The notes: generated from the letters alone by a model not told the origin. A stretch of DNA of 22,506 nt from JAUYQE01 sp035289745 (GCA_035289745.1 DATDWF010000113.1:1-22506), one strand, 5' to 3'; positions 1 through 6,353 are shown, counted from the stretch's first letter. Made by a program: numbers and translations.

Positions 1-6
1 ATAAAA

Positions 7-16
7 CTTTTTAAAG
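7..16 (+). promoter_or_regulatory. TATA-like box for tRNA-Arg
   Basis: CTTTTTAAAG is centred about 30 bases upstream of the first base of the tRNA, in the range expected for an archaeal TATA box. No upstream sequence is available to judge a BRE element. Confidence 0.5.
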
Positions 17-80
17 ACCATCCCCGTTTAGCCATCCTGACGGGCCCGTAGCCTAGTCTGGATAGGGCGACAGCCTTCTA

Positions 81-93
81 TCGCAAGAAAGAG
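81..93 (+). other. tRNA-Arg intron 1, canonical site 37/38, 13 nt
   Basis: The intron lies directly after A80 (position 37). Three-nucleotide bulges 79-81 and 92-94 each have the cut after the second base. The central helix 75-78 with 88-91 has three pairs and one C-A mismatch. The inner part is C82-G87 closing a GCAA tetraloop. The outer helix is the anticodon stem. This is a slightly relaxed BHB motif of the kind cut by archaeal tRNA splicing endonuclease. Confidence 0.8.
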
Positions 94-109
94 AGCTGTA
101 GGTCGGGGG

Positions 110-132
110 AATTATTGCAAAATAATCCCGAA
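110..132 (+). other. tRNA-Arg intron 2 in the T arm, site 53/54, 23 nt
   Basis: Removing these bases restores a standard T stem and loop. The core matches the canonical BHB geometry. The central 4-bp helix is CGGG 104-107 with CCCG 127-130. The bulges are 108-110 and 131-133, each with the cut after the second base. The inner helix is 111-116 with 121-126, six A-T pairs closed by a GCAA tetraloop. The outer helix is weak, so this is a relaxed form. The central helix competes with the T stem, so the T arm probably cannot fold until the intron is removed. Confidence 0.85.
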
Positions 133-175
133 TTCGAATCCCCTCGGGCCCGCTATTAAAAGATGAGGTGGAAAT

Positions 176-640
176 ATGGGTATGCAATGGCTGAGAAATA
201 TGTTCTTCAAATCAGAGAAGGTCCCGCAAATGGATTCTCCTTCTCTACAAAAGATAAGCTTAAATAACCCGCCAACCAGAGGAGAAGGCAAAAAGGAGGA
301 GAGTCGAGTTTTGCCGCGAGGTGGGAATATGGATATCCGCCGGGTACGGACCTGCGAACGCTGTAAAGCGGTTGTGCCCTTAGAAAGAGTGCGCTTGTAC
401 CCCCGAGAAAAAGGAAAAGATGTCAACGTGCTGGTCTGCGATACCTGCTGTAATGAGCTGAAGCAGACCGTAAAACAAGGCCCACCAAAAGCGCCCATCA
501 AGAATATTCCACCGGCGCAGCCCAAGCTGTACCGCTGTAACCGCTGCAATTATTCTTTCCGCGTGGATCAGGCCAAAGTAGGCTTATTGCACCGCTTAGC
601 GTGCCCGTACTGTGGGAAAGACGACCGCTTGGAGAAATAG
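176..640 (+). CDS. Double zinc-ribbon protein, function unknown
   Basis: The C-terminal part holds four CxxC knuckles: TCERC near residue 58, VCDTC near 85, YRCNRC near 119 and ACPYC near 142. They pair into two zinc ribbons, which usually bind nucleic acid or protein partners; no specific role can be assigned. Two in-frame starts are equally well supported. ATG 176 follows GAGGTG at 165-170 and ATG 329 follows GAGGTG at 318-323, both with 5-nt spacing. The 329 start gives a 103-aa protein that is nearly all zinc ribbon and may be the conserved form. The first 51 residues of the long form are polar and low in recognisable structure. The gene lies just after tRNA-Arg with no visible promoter between them, so co-transcription is likely. 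Confidence 0.8.
   Translation: MGMQWLRNMFFKSEKVPQMDSPSLQKISLNNPPTRGEGKKEESRVLPRGGNMDIRRVRTCERCKAVVPLERVRLYPREKGKDVNVLVCDTCCNELKQTVKQGPPKAPIKNIPPAQPKLYRCNRCNYSFRVDQAKVGLLHRLACPYCGKDDRLEK
318..331 (+). promoter_or_regulatory. Internal ribosome binding site and second start of the zinc-ribbon gene
   Basis: GAGGTG followed by five bases and ATG 329 repeats almost exactly the arrangement in front of ATG 176. It decides between a 154-aa and a 103-aa product, or allows both. Confidence 0.6.
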
Positions 641-662
641 ACAAAAGAGGAAGAACAGAACC

Positions 663-1436
663 ATGATGCTCCACATCCATAAGCTCGGCGATTTAAATCA
701 GAAAAACGCGGACATTGAGTGCGTGTCCTTATTGCGGCAAGTGAGAGGAAGCAAGCGGCTGCCGCTTCTTCCCGAGCAGATGCACGCTGAACTTTCTCCG
801 TTGCTGATTACCGGCACTGATGTCACGGTGATGAAGCAAGCGGCAGAGCTGATTCCTTCAGTAGCAGGAAAAGTCAGCGCCTTGCTGCAGCGCAAAGACT
901 TCTTGTATGAAAGCATCAACTTAGAGCGGACGCTGAAAATGATGGAAGAGATTGCTGCACCGTTGCAGCAAAACATCGCCTTTGCCGAAGGGCTGCAGGA
1001 GTGGCTGCAGCAGTCCTTTGCGGGAGAGTTTACCATGGTCCTGAATCGCATCCCCGGGCTGCGATCACCCGTTGATAAGCAGCAGAGCAACGAGCAGCTG
1101 AGCCTGCTGTTCCAGCGCCTGTTGCGCAGCAAAGATCTCCGCTTCGCCAGCCAGGGCCTTATTCACGAAGCCCATACGACCAGAATGAATGATCTCGACG
1201 AGAGCATGGTGAAAGGCTTTTTTTTCCACATCACTTTGGAAGAAGAGCTCAAGAAGCTGAACTTTGACCGCATCAGGCTGCGTCTTGCGCCTGAAAAGCT
1301 TCAGGAAGCTGAAGGGGTTCATGAGCAGATAAAAGTAGTCCGAAAAGGCATTGAACGGGCTTACGAAACGAACAAGCGGCTGGTGGAATTGTCTGTTATA
1401 CTCTATGCGTACGTGAAATGGGCGATGCAGGGGTAA
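663..1436 (+). CDS. Uncharacterised helical protein, 257 aa
   Basis: I do not recognise this protein. It is mostly predicted helix with frequent Leu, Glu, Gln and Lys, no transmembrane segment, no cysteine cluster and no nucleotide-binding motif. It could be a scaffold or coiled-coil-like protein. I chose ATG 663 because AGAGGAAG at 646-653 sits about nine bases upstream. An in-frame ATG at 612 would overlap the zinc-ribbon gene and add a 17-residue basic stretch that looks like read-in from that gene's frame. It lies 22 bases after the zinc-ribbon stop and directly before the HAD gene, so the three probably form one operon. Confidence 0.75.
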   Translation: MMLHIHKLGDLNQKNADIECVSLLRQVRGSKRLPLLPEQMHAELSPLLITGTDVTVMKQAAELIPSVAGKVSALLQRKDFLYESINLERTLKMMEEIAAPLQQNIAFAEGLQEWLQQSFAGEFTMVLNRIPGLRSPVDKQQSNEQLSLLFQRLLRSKDLRFASQGLIHEAHTTRMNDLDESMVKGFFFHITLEEELKKLNFDRIRLRLAPEKLQEAEGVHEQIKVVRKGIERAYETNKRLVELSVILYAYVKWAMQG

Positions 1437-1453
1437 GGAAAGTTTTTCGTACC

Positions 1454-2083
1454 GTGATCAAAGCAATTCTGTTTGATGTGGATGGAACGCTGGTTGATTC
1501 TTCTGAAGCACATATCGCTTTTTTTCAGCGGATTTTCCAAGCCGTTGGATACGGCATTCCTCCCAAAGAAAGCATCAGAAAATGTTTCCATTTGAGCATG
1601 AGCGATGCCCTGCGTACTTTAGCTGCTGATAAACCGACGCAAGAAGTCGAGCGGCTCTTAGCGGTGGGAAATACGGTCCGCTATCCGACAGAATTGCAGA
1701 AAGTTCCCGAGCATTCGCTCCAAGTCGTTCGGGAACTCTCCAAAACCTTTTCTCTGGCTTTAGTGACGAGCCGCCGTCGGATCGGTGTGGAAAGCTATTT
1801 TACCGTCGCTCCCGTCAGAGACTATTTTTCGATCATTGTTGCAGTTGAAGACGTGGTGCAGAGGAAGCCTCACCCCGAGCCTTTGCTTACGGCAATAAAA
1901 CGATTAGGAGTAATGAGCAAAGAAGCGGTGTATATCGGCGATTCTCCCGTCGACGGGGAAGCTGCCAAAGCCGCAGGAATGAGATTCATTGCCTGCACAG
2001 ATATTCCGGGCGCGGATGCATATTTTTCTTCTTTTAGAGAATTGCCCAGGCTCATTTCCCAGTTAGGCTCGAAAACCTTATAA
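1454..2083 (+). CDS. HAD-superfamily hydrolase, phosphoglycolate-phosphatase-like
   Basis: The four HAD motifs are visible: motif I LFDVDGTLVD close to the N terminus, motif II in LALVTSR, the motif III lysine in VQRKPHPEP, and motif IV YIGDSPVDGEAA. A helical cap domain lies between motifs I and II, as in the Gph/PGMB-like subfamily. This predicts a cytosolic Mg-dependent phosphatase for a small phosphorylated metabolite. The substrate cannot be read from sequence; phosphoglycolate or a sugar phosphate is plausible. The start is uncertain. GTG 1454 places motif I at the usual distance and has GGAAAG-like bases upstream. ATG 1418 would add 12 residues and overlap the preceding gene by 19 bases. 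The stop codon overlaps the tRNA-Cys TATA box. Confidence 0.85.
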   Translation: MIKAILFDVDGTLVDSSEAHIAFFQRIFQAVGYGIPPKESIRKCFHLSMSDALRTLAADKPTQEVERLLAVGNTVRYPTELQKVPEHSLQVVRELSKTFSLALVTSRRRIGVESYFTVAPVRDYFSIIVAVEDVVQRKPHPEPLLTAIKRLGVMSKEAVYIGDSPVDGEAAKAAGMRFIACTDIPGADAYFSSFRELPRLISQLGSKTL

Positions 2084-2088
2084 AATAT
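2078..2088 (+). promoter_or_regulatory. TATA box for tRNA-Cys
   Basis: CTTATAAAATA is centred 27 bases before the first tRNA base at 2110 and overlaps the end of the HAD gene. Confidence 0.7.
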
Positions 2089-2146
2089 CTTCCCTCGGAC
2101 TGCTCAGAAGCGCGGGTAGCCAAGCGGCCAAGGCAATCGCCTGCAG

Positions 2147-2187
2147 ATCCGCTAGGATGAGCCCTTTCCGGGCAATGACCAGAAGTC
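2147..2187 (+). other. tRNA-Cys intron 1, canonical site 37/38, 41 nt
   Basis: The cut sites lie in bulges 2145-2147 and 2186-2188. The central helix 2141-2144 with 2182-2185 has three pairs and one G-A mismatch. The outer helix is the anticodon stem. The interior can fold into two short hairpins, ATCC/GGAT (2147-2158) and GCCC/GGGC (2161-2173), rather than one long inner helix, so the BHB is relaxed. Confidence 0.75.
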
Positions 2188-2209
2188 AGCGATCATTCGA
2201 GGGTTCGAG

Positions 2210-2241
2210 TAGTGCTCAGGTTCGTGCTGAGTACGCGAAAG
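2210..2241 (+). other. tRNA-Cys intron 2 in the T loop, site 59/60, 32 nt
   Basis: This is a textbook BHB. The outer helix is the T stem (2199-2203 with 2243-2247). The 3-nt bulges are 2208-2210 and 2240-2242. The central 4-bp helix is TTCG 2204-2207 with CGAA 2236-2239. The inner helix pairs 2212-2219 with 2227-2234. Both cuts fall after the second bulge base, and splicing restores a 7-base T loop. The sequence alone allows a one-base slide either way; the BHB geometry fixes it at 2210-2241. Confidence 0.9.
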
Positions 2242-2254
2242 TCCCTCCCCGCGC

Positions 2255-2262
2255 TTTTTTTT
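2255..2262 (+). terminator. T-run terminator after tRNA-Cys
   Basis: Eight consecutive T begin at the discriminator base, typical of archaeal intrinsic termination after a tRNA. Confidence 0.6.
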
Positions 2263-2283
2263 CCGATAATCGTGCACGCAACC

Positions 2284-3369
2284 ATGCCGCCAAAAACTAT
2301 CTCTTCTCTGGGATTAGCTGCACTGATGCAGGAACTACAATTTCTGGTGGGGGGAAAGATTGCCCAGATTTATCAGCCGGAGAAGAAAGAGCTCCTTTTG
2401 CAGATCCATATGCCGCAGCAAGGCAAGCGGCTCCTGAAGATTATCTCCGGAAGAAGTATGTTTCTTGCTGAGCAGAAAGAAGCACCCCTGCAGCCTTTCA
2501 GTTTCTGCCTGCAGCTGCGGAAATATCTCGATAATGCCACGCTGAAAGAGCTGCTGCAGCAGGATGCGGAAAGGATAGTTGTATTCACGCTGGAAAAAGA
2601 AGGGCGTTATTTTCTCATTGTGGAATTATTTGCCAAAGGGAATGTTATTCTCACCGATGAGCATTGGAGCATCGTCGGTGTTCTGGAGCAGCAGCGCTGG
2701 AAAGACCGCACTATCAAAGTAAACGAAAAATATGTCTTCCCCACGCCGAGCATTAATTGGAAAGAACTCACGGAAAAACAGCTAAAAGAGCTTTTGCTGA
2801 AGAGTGAGAAAAAAAATCTGGCCGCGGCTTTGGCTACCAATTTAGGCTTGGGGGGGGTATACGCCGAAGAGCTCTGTGCACGAGCAGGCATTGATAAAAA
2901 GATGACACCAAAAGACGTATCGGAAAAAGAAGCCAAGACCATTTTCAATTCCTGGCAAGAGATCCTGCGAGAGCTGCAGCATCCGCGAGGCTATCAATAC
3001 GATGGGGAAATAACTCCTTTTCCGCTGCAAGGAAAAACGCCAATACGGGAAACGGCAACGTATGGCGAGCTGCTTTCCCAACAAGAAGAACGCAAAAAGC
3101 CCTCGCCATATGAGCAGAAAATTGCCGTGCTCAGAAGAATGATTGCCCAGCAGGAAGCAATGATTGCCGGACTGCAGGAAAAGATAATGACGGAAACAAA
3201 AAAAGGAGAGCGGCTCTACGAAGAATATGCTCCAGTGCAGGAGCTTCTGCAGAAAGTAAAGCAGATAAAGCAGGAAAAAGGCTGGGAAGCGGTGAAAGAA
3301 GGGTTGCAGAGAGAGAAGAGCGTGATTTCCCTTAATCTCCAAGCCAAAAAAATGGTCATTGAGGTCTAA
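2284..3369 (+). CDS. NFACT family protein (Rqc2/RqcH-like) lacking the NFACT-R domain
   Basis: The N-terminal 170 or so residues match NFACT-N: start near KTISSLGLAALMQEL, then LVGGKIAQIYQPEKKELLLQ, FCLQLRKYLDNA and the LFAKGNVILTD segment. A helical region (about 180-250) and a coiled coil (about 270-345) follow. Full-length family members are usually about 550-700 aa and end in NFACT-R; this one stops after 361 aa, just where NFACT-R would begin. In the family, Rqc2/RqcH binds the large ribosomal subunit and peptidyl-tRNA and adds C-terminal tails to stalled chains. NFACT-N alone may keep ribosome or RNA binding (inference). I chose ATG 2284 because the family starts there; the upstream frame runs back into tRNA-Cys. 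No clear Shine-Dalgarno sequence or TATA box precedes it. Confidence 0.85.
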   Translation: MPPKTISSLGLAALMQELQFLVGGKIAQIYQPEKKELLLQIHMPQQGKRLLKIISGRSMFLAEQKEAPLQPFSFCLQLRKYLDNATLKELLQQDAERIVVFTLEKEGRYFLIVELFAKGNVILTDEHWSIVGVLEQQRWKDRTIKVNEKYVFPTPSINWKELTEKQLKELLLKSEKKNLAAALATNLGLGGVYAEELCARAGIDKKMTPKDVSEKEAKTIFNSWQEILRELQHPRGYQYDGEITPFPLQGKTPIRETATYGELLSQQEERKKPSPYEQKIAVLRRMIAQQEAMIAGLQEKIMTETKKGERLYEEYAPVQELLQKVKQIKQEKGWEAVKEGLQREKSVISLNLQAKKMVIEV

Positions 3370-3372
3370 CCC

Positions 3373-3735
3373 ATGGCAGGCCAGCAAGAAGAAACAGCGT
3401 TAATCCCGCTGGAGGGCGGGGCAGAATCTGAAGAGCTCGAAAAAATGCTGCAGAGCTTGAGCAATGAAGATCTGTTCTATGAGTTGGGGAGAGTGCGCAA
3501 ACTCTACAGCGGGCTTATCACCCGATTACGCTATGTGCTGGGGCATACCTGTTTGGGGGACGTGCCGCCAGAGCAATTGCTGGAGCATAGCGATGCTGCG
3601 GAAAAAAAAGAGCGCCAATTATTTTGTTATTACGGAGCGCTGCTGAAAGAAACCGGGAAGCGCTTACTCGGCACAGGGAGAGAGAGTGATATTACCGCAA
3701 TCCTTGACGCCGTTCAGGAAGAAATTTGCTATTAG
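3373..3735 (+). CDS. Small uncharacterised helical protein, 120 aa
   Basis: I do not recognise this protein. It has an acidic N-terminal third, then Leu- and Arg-rich helices, three cysteines that are not arranged as CxxC knuckles, and no membrane segment. GAGGTC at 3361-3366 inside the end of the NFACT gene is a good ribosome binding site, six bases before ATG 3373. It starts 3 bases after the NFACT stop and precedes the exonuclease start by 25 bases, so it is the middle gene of an operon. It is not the missing NFACT-R domain, which is larger and has a recognisable pattern. Confidence 0.75.
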   Translation: MAGQQEETALIPLEGGAESEELEKMLQSLSNEDLFYELGRVRKLYSGLITRLRYVLGHTCLGDVPPEQLLEHSDAAEKKERQLFCYYGALLKETGKRLLGTGRESDITAILDAVQEEICY

Positions 3736-3760
3736 CTGCAGATTGAAAAGAGAAAAAGAG

Positions 3761-4564
3761 ATGATCCGCAACTCCTTCGTTTTTCTGGAAAGCATCCGCT
3801 CGGGAAAAGAGAAAGTGCTCTGGAAGCAAGGTATCCATGACTGGCAGGATTTTCTTCAGACCAAGAGCATCAGGGGAATTGCTCCGGAAAAGAAAGGGTA
3901 TTTTGACCGAAAGCTGCACGAGGCACAAACAGCGCTGCTCGAGGAAAACTCGGCCTATTTTCTCGGAAAGCTTCCGACAAAAGAGATGTGGAGGCTCTAT
4001 GACACGTTCCGTGACGCCTGCGGCTTTCTGGACATTGAAACGGATGGCTATGGGCGGATTGTCATCGTCAGCCTTTCTGATTATTTTACGACCAAGACTT
4101 TTGTCCGCGGCGTGAATCTTGAAAAAGAGCTGCTGGAGAAAGAATTGCGGCGCTATAAGCTGCTCGTGACGTTTAACGGTGCGGCATTTGACCTCCGGAA
4201 GCTGAAGCGGCAATACTCAGTAGGACTGAACGTGCCGCACATCGACCTGAAGCCGCTGTGCAGCAAGCTGGGCTGGAACGGCGGGCTGAAAGAAGTGGAG
4301 AAAATGCTCAACCTGCGGCGGCCAGAGCATTTGTATCTCAGCCCGGTAGAACTCTGGGAGCAGTTTTTGGCATCGGGCGATAAAGAAGTGCTGGAGCGGC
4401 TTATCGCCTATAATGCGGAAGATGTGGAGAATTTGAAAGCCGTCCTGGAGCGGGCGGCAAAAGAACTCTGGAATAAAATATATAAAGACGCTCGTGCACC
4501 TGCTTCCCATGCCGGAGAAAGCAAAAATAACCCCCTGGGAAGTGCAGGGAAAAGTGGATTATGA
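3761..4564 (+). CDS. YprB-like RNase H-fold 3'-5' exonuclease (DEDDy)
   Basis: Three exonuclease motifs of the DnaQ/RNase H fold are present with start 3761: Exo I FLDIETDG (D91, E93), Exo II TFNGAAFD (D144) and Exo III AYNAEDVENL with the Tyr-x3-Asp form. HIDLKPL, followed by a glycine-rich turn and LKEVEKMLNLRR, is typical of the YprB family. The product is probably a metal-dependent single-strand DNA or RNA exonuclease in the cytosol; the natural substrate is unknown. ATG 3761 is chosen because upstream in-frame codons lie inside the previous gene. The 3' end overlaps the TrpRS start by 56 bases, and the TrpRS TATA box lies inside this coding region. Confidence 0.85.
   Translation: MIRNSFVFLESIRSGKEKVLWKQGIHDWQDFLQTKSIRGIAPEKKGYFDRKLHEAQTALLEENSAYFLGKLPTKEMWRLYDTFRDACGFLDIETDGYGRIVIVSLSDYFTTKTFVRGVNLEKELLEKELRRYKLLVTFNGAAFDLRKLKRQYSVGLNVPHIDLKPLCSKLGWNGGLKEVEKMLNLRRPEHLYLSPVELWEQFLASGDKEVLERLIAYNAEDVENLKAVLERAAKELWNKIYKDARAPASHAGESKNNPLGSAGKSGL
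4479..4486 (+). promoter_or_regulatory. TATA box for the TrpRS gene, inside the exonuclease gene
   Basis: TATATAAA is centred 26-27 bases before ATG 4509 and there is no Shine-Dalgarno sequence between, so a leaderless transcript starting at the ATG is predicted. Confidence 0.65.
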
Positions 4565-5624
4565 GAAGCTGCTGAACGAGTTCGGCCTGCAGCCGCTGCG
4601 ATTCTTGCCCAAAGCTTTCCAAAAGCAGGTGCTTTTCCGGAGAGGCATCGTCTTTGCCCACCGGGATTTTAAGCAGATCGCCGAAGCAGTCGAACAGAAG
4701 AAGCCTTTCGCCATGATGACGGGCCTGATGCCCAGCGGCAAGTTCCACTTTGGCCACAAGATGGTGGCGGAGCAGATGGTTTTCTACCAGCAGCTGGGCG
4801 CGAAAGTGTATGTTACCGTTGCGGACGTCGAAGCCTACAATTCCCGAAATCCCGATCTGAAAGCCTTGCGGGATGTGGCTCTTACGGAATATCTTACTAA
4901 CTACGTGGCACTGGGCTTAGACCTAAAAAAATGCGATTTTTATTTCCAATCGGCACGTTCTCCCGACGGGAAGAAAGCCAATGCCTACTACCGGCTGGCT
5001 AACCTGCTGGCACGGCACGTGACATTTAATGAGTTCCAGGCGGTGTACGGGGAAATCACTCCGGGAAAAATGGTCTCCTCATTGCTGCAGGCCTCGGACA
5101 TGCTGCACCCCCAGCTGCCGGAGTTCGAAGGCCCGCTGTCCGTCGTCGTTCCCGTCGGCATCGACCAAGACCCCCACGTGCGCTTAGCACGGGACATGGC
5201 GCAGCGCATCAAAGAATGGAAGTTCCTGCCATTAAGCTCGACGTACCATCGCTTCATGCCCGGGCTGAAAGGAGACAAGATGTCGTCTTCTGATCCAACG
5301 TCATACATTGCCCTGACCGACATGCCGGAAGAGGCTGCACGCAAAGTGCAAAAGTATGCTTTTTCAGGCGGGCAGGCCACGATTGAAGAGCACCGCAAAA
5401 AAGGGGGAAATCCGGACATCGACGTGGCGTTCCAGATGCTGCGCTACGGATTAGAGCCGGATGATAAGAAGCTGGCAAAAATCGAGAAAGATTATCGCGC
5501 GGGAAAGTTGCTCACCGGCGAGCTAAAGCAGTTGGCGATTGGGAAACTGACGGCATTCTTGAAAGAGCATCAGAAGAAACGGAAAAGTGCAGAGAAAGCC
5601 ATACAGAAATTTCTAAAACCATAA
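4509..5624 (+). CDS. trpS: Tryptophanyl-tRNA synthetase, archaeal type
   Basis: This class I synthetase charges tRNA-Trp with tryptophan. The HIGH-like signature is PSGKFHFGH (HFGH at 80-83), and the KMSKS loop is GDKMSSSDP (KMSSS at 257-261). VVPVGIDQDPHVRLARD and AFSGGQATIEEHRKKGG are hallmark blocks of archaeal/eukaryotic TrpRS and exclude TyrRS. The length of 371 aa is normal for archaea. The start at ATG 4509 fits the TATA distance; GTG 4494 would add five residues. The gene is transcribed in the same direction as the exonuclease gene but probably from its own promoter. Confidence 0.95.
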   Translation: MPEKAKITPWEVQGKVDYEKLLNEFGLQPLRFLPKAFQKQVLFRRGIVFAHRDFKQIAEAVEQKKPFAMMTGLMPSGKFHFGHKMVAEQMVFYQQLGAKVYVTVADVEAYNSRNPDLKALRDVALTEYLTNYVALGLDLKKCDFYFQSARSPDGKKANAYYRLANLLARHVTFNEFQAVYGEITPGKMVSSLLQASDMLHPQLPEFEGPLSVVVPVGIDQDPHVRLARDMAQRIKEWKFLPLSSTYHRFMPGLKGDKMSSSDPTSYIALTDMPEEAARKVQKYAFSGGQATIEEHRKKGGNPDIDVAFQMLRYGLEPDDKKLAKIEKDYRAGKLLTGELKQLAIGKLTAFLKEHQKKRKSAEKAIQKFLKP

Positions 5625-5628
5625 AAAC

Positions 5629-5638
5629 CTTTAAAAAC
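5629..5638 (+). promoter_or_regulatory. TATA box for the small membrane protein pair
   Basis: CTTTAAAAAC lies just after the TrpRS stop. Transcription from about 5659 would give a 16-base leader containing the AGAGGTGA ribosome binding site. Confidence 0.55.
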
Positions 5639-5674
5639 TTTCTCCTCTTTCTGCTCAGTAAAGAGGTGATAGTC

Positions 5675-5902
5675 ATGGCCAAGCGTCGGCAAAGAAAGAG
5701 TGCAGCACCAAAAAATAGAAAATGGCACGCCGTGCCCCTGAAAAGCAGCTTCATGGTGCTCGCCATTCTGGGATTTTTGATTTCAGCGTATTTGGTGTAT
5801 CCACAAAGTGCCAGTTACGGGCTCATTTTCATGGTTATCTTTGGAGCGATGCTTATTGCATCGATTGTCAGCATGACCAAAGCCCCCATCATGAAGCCGT
5901 GA
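5675..5902 (+). CDS. Small membrane protein, 75 aa, two transmembrane segments
   Basis: A strongly basic N terminus (KRRQRKSAAPKNRK) is followed by two hydrophobic segments, about residues 25-43 and 49-66, with a short outside loop. This predicts a two-pass membrane protein with its N terminus in the cytosol. The ribosome binding site AGAGGTGA at 5662-5669 is near-complementary to the archaeal 16S 3' end and fixes ATG 5675. Function is unknown. The next membrane protein starts 7 bases after its stop, so the two are likely co-translated. Confidence 0.75.
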   Translation: MAKRRQRKSAAPKNRKWHAVPLKSSFMVLAILGFLISAYLVYPQSASYGLIFMVIFGAMLIASIVSMTKAPIMKP

Positions 5903-5909
5903 GGAAAGC

Positions 5910-6353
5910 ATGGCACGACGGAATACGTTGCAGTGGAAATTTCCCGCAAAAGAGATACAGTTCCTGCGCGTGGAAGTGCTCTTTGTGGCGTTCTTAACGG
6001 TGCTGATCTTTCTCGTAACTTTCTTCCAGCTTGGCGATGGGGCGCTGGCGATGCTCTATGCTTTTCTCTTTCTCATCATCTATGGCGTGCTGTCTGTTGT
6101 TGTCCAGAAAATCAGCCGCGCCGAGGCGCACTATGCGGTCCGCGGAAAGCATCTGCATGTCGTCAAGAAAACGCTCCGGAAAACTGTCACAGAAAAAATT
6201 CCGCTGCGGGACGTCCTGCACCATAAAGTCGACAAAGTCTTTCTCGGCGGGTATGTGGTAACGAAAAAAGGGCGGAAGCATTCCCTGTTCTTCAATACGC
6301 GGAAAGAGGCGGAAGGGTTTGAAAGGATGGTGAAGCAGGGACGACGGGCATAA
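5910..6353 (+). CDS. Two-pass membrane protein with a PH-like cytosolic tail, 147 aa
   Basis: Two hydrophobic segments, about residues 22-42 and 46-66, are followed by an 80-residue soluble tail. In the tail, the pattern YAVRGKHLHVVKKTLRKTVTEKIPLRDVLHHKVD is like bacterial PH-like domains that follow paired transmembrane helices. That assignment rests on pattern only. GAGGAAAGC just before ATG 5910 is the ribosome binding site, and the gene follows the 75-aa membrane protein closely. The stop is one base from the end of the convergent gene at 6355. Confidence 0.7.
   Translation: MARRNTLQWKFPAKEIQFLRVEVLFVAFLTVLIFLVTFFQLGDGALAMLYAFLFLIIYGVLSVVVQKISRAEAHYAVRGKHLHVVKKTLRKTVTEKIPLRDVLHHKVDKVFLGGYVVTKKGRKHSLFFNTRKEAEGFERMVKQGRRA

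Larger units (their letters stand above)
42..152 (+). tRNA. tRNA-Arg(TCT) with two introns
   Basis: A complete cloverleaf forms once two introns are removed. The acceptor stem is 42-48 with 145-151 (GGGCCCG/CGGGCCC) and the discriminator is G152. The D arm pairs 51-54 with 65-68. The anticodon stem is ACAGC 70-74 with GCTGT 95-99. The variable loop is AGGTC 100-104, and the T stem is GGGGG 105-109 with CCCCT 140-144 around a TTCGAAT loop. The spliced anticodon loop reads CTTCTAA, giving anticodon TCT (decodes AGA), and the exons total 75 nt. The D arm and anticodon region match the usual archaeal tRNA-Arg(TCT) pattern. A 13-nt intron sits at 37/38 and a 23-nt intron at 53/54. There is no T-run after the 3' end, so transcription may continue into the downstream gene, whose ribosome binding site starts 13 bases later. 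Confidence 0.93.
2110..2255 (+). tRNA. tRNA-Cys(GCA) with two introns
   Basis: After removal of two introns the exons give an exact 73-nt tRNA. The acceptor stem is GCGCGGG 2110-2116 with CCCGCGC 2248-2254. The D stem is GCC/GGC. The anticodon stem is ATCGC 2136-2140 with GCGAT 2189-2193, and the spliced loop is CTGCAGA, anticodon GCA. The variable loop is CATTC 2194-2198. The T stem is GAGGG 2199-2203 with CCCTC 2243-2247, and the spliced T loop is TTCGAGT. The discriminator is U73 (T2255), an identity element for cysteinyl-tRNA synthetase. The introns are 41 nt at 37/38 and 32 nt at 59/60. A TATA box lies upstream and a T-run follows. Confidence 0.93.

Noticed and set aside
100..139. Long variable arm of a class II tRNA (Leu/Ser) in the first tRNA
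   Set aside because: A class II reading leaves the T stem 3' strand CCCCT without a partner next to the T loop. Treating 110-132 as an intron restores a normal variable loop, T stem and anticodon TCT.
112..549. Minus-strand open frame across the tRNA-Arg and zinc-ribbon region
   Set aside because: It overlaps the tRNA and a well-supported gene, lacks any family pattern and has no start signals; it is an antisense shadow.
2157..2471. Plus-strand open frame overlapping tRNA-Cys and NFACT
   Set aside because: It starts inside the tRNA intron and runs in a different frame through the conserved NFACT-N region.
2842..3387. Long minus-strand open frame opposite NFACT
   Set aside because: It is antisense to a conserved gene; its hydrophobic look comes from the complement of Lys/Glu-rich codons.
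3373..3735. The missing NFACT-R domain as a separate gene
   Set aside because: The protein is 120 aa, helical and shows none of the NFACT-R pattern.
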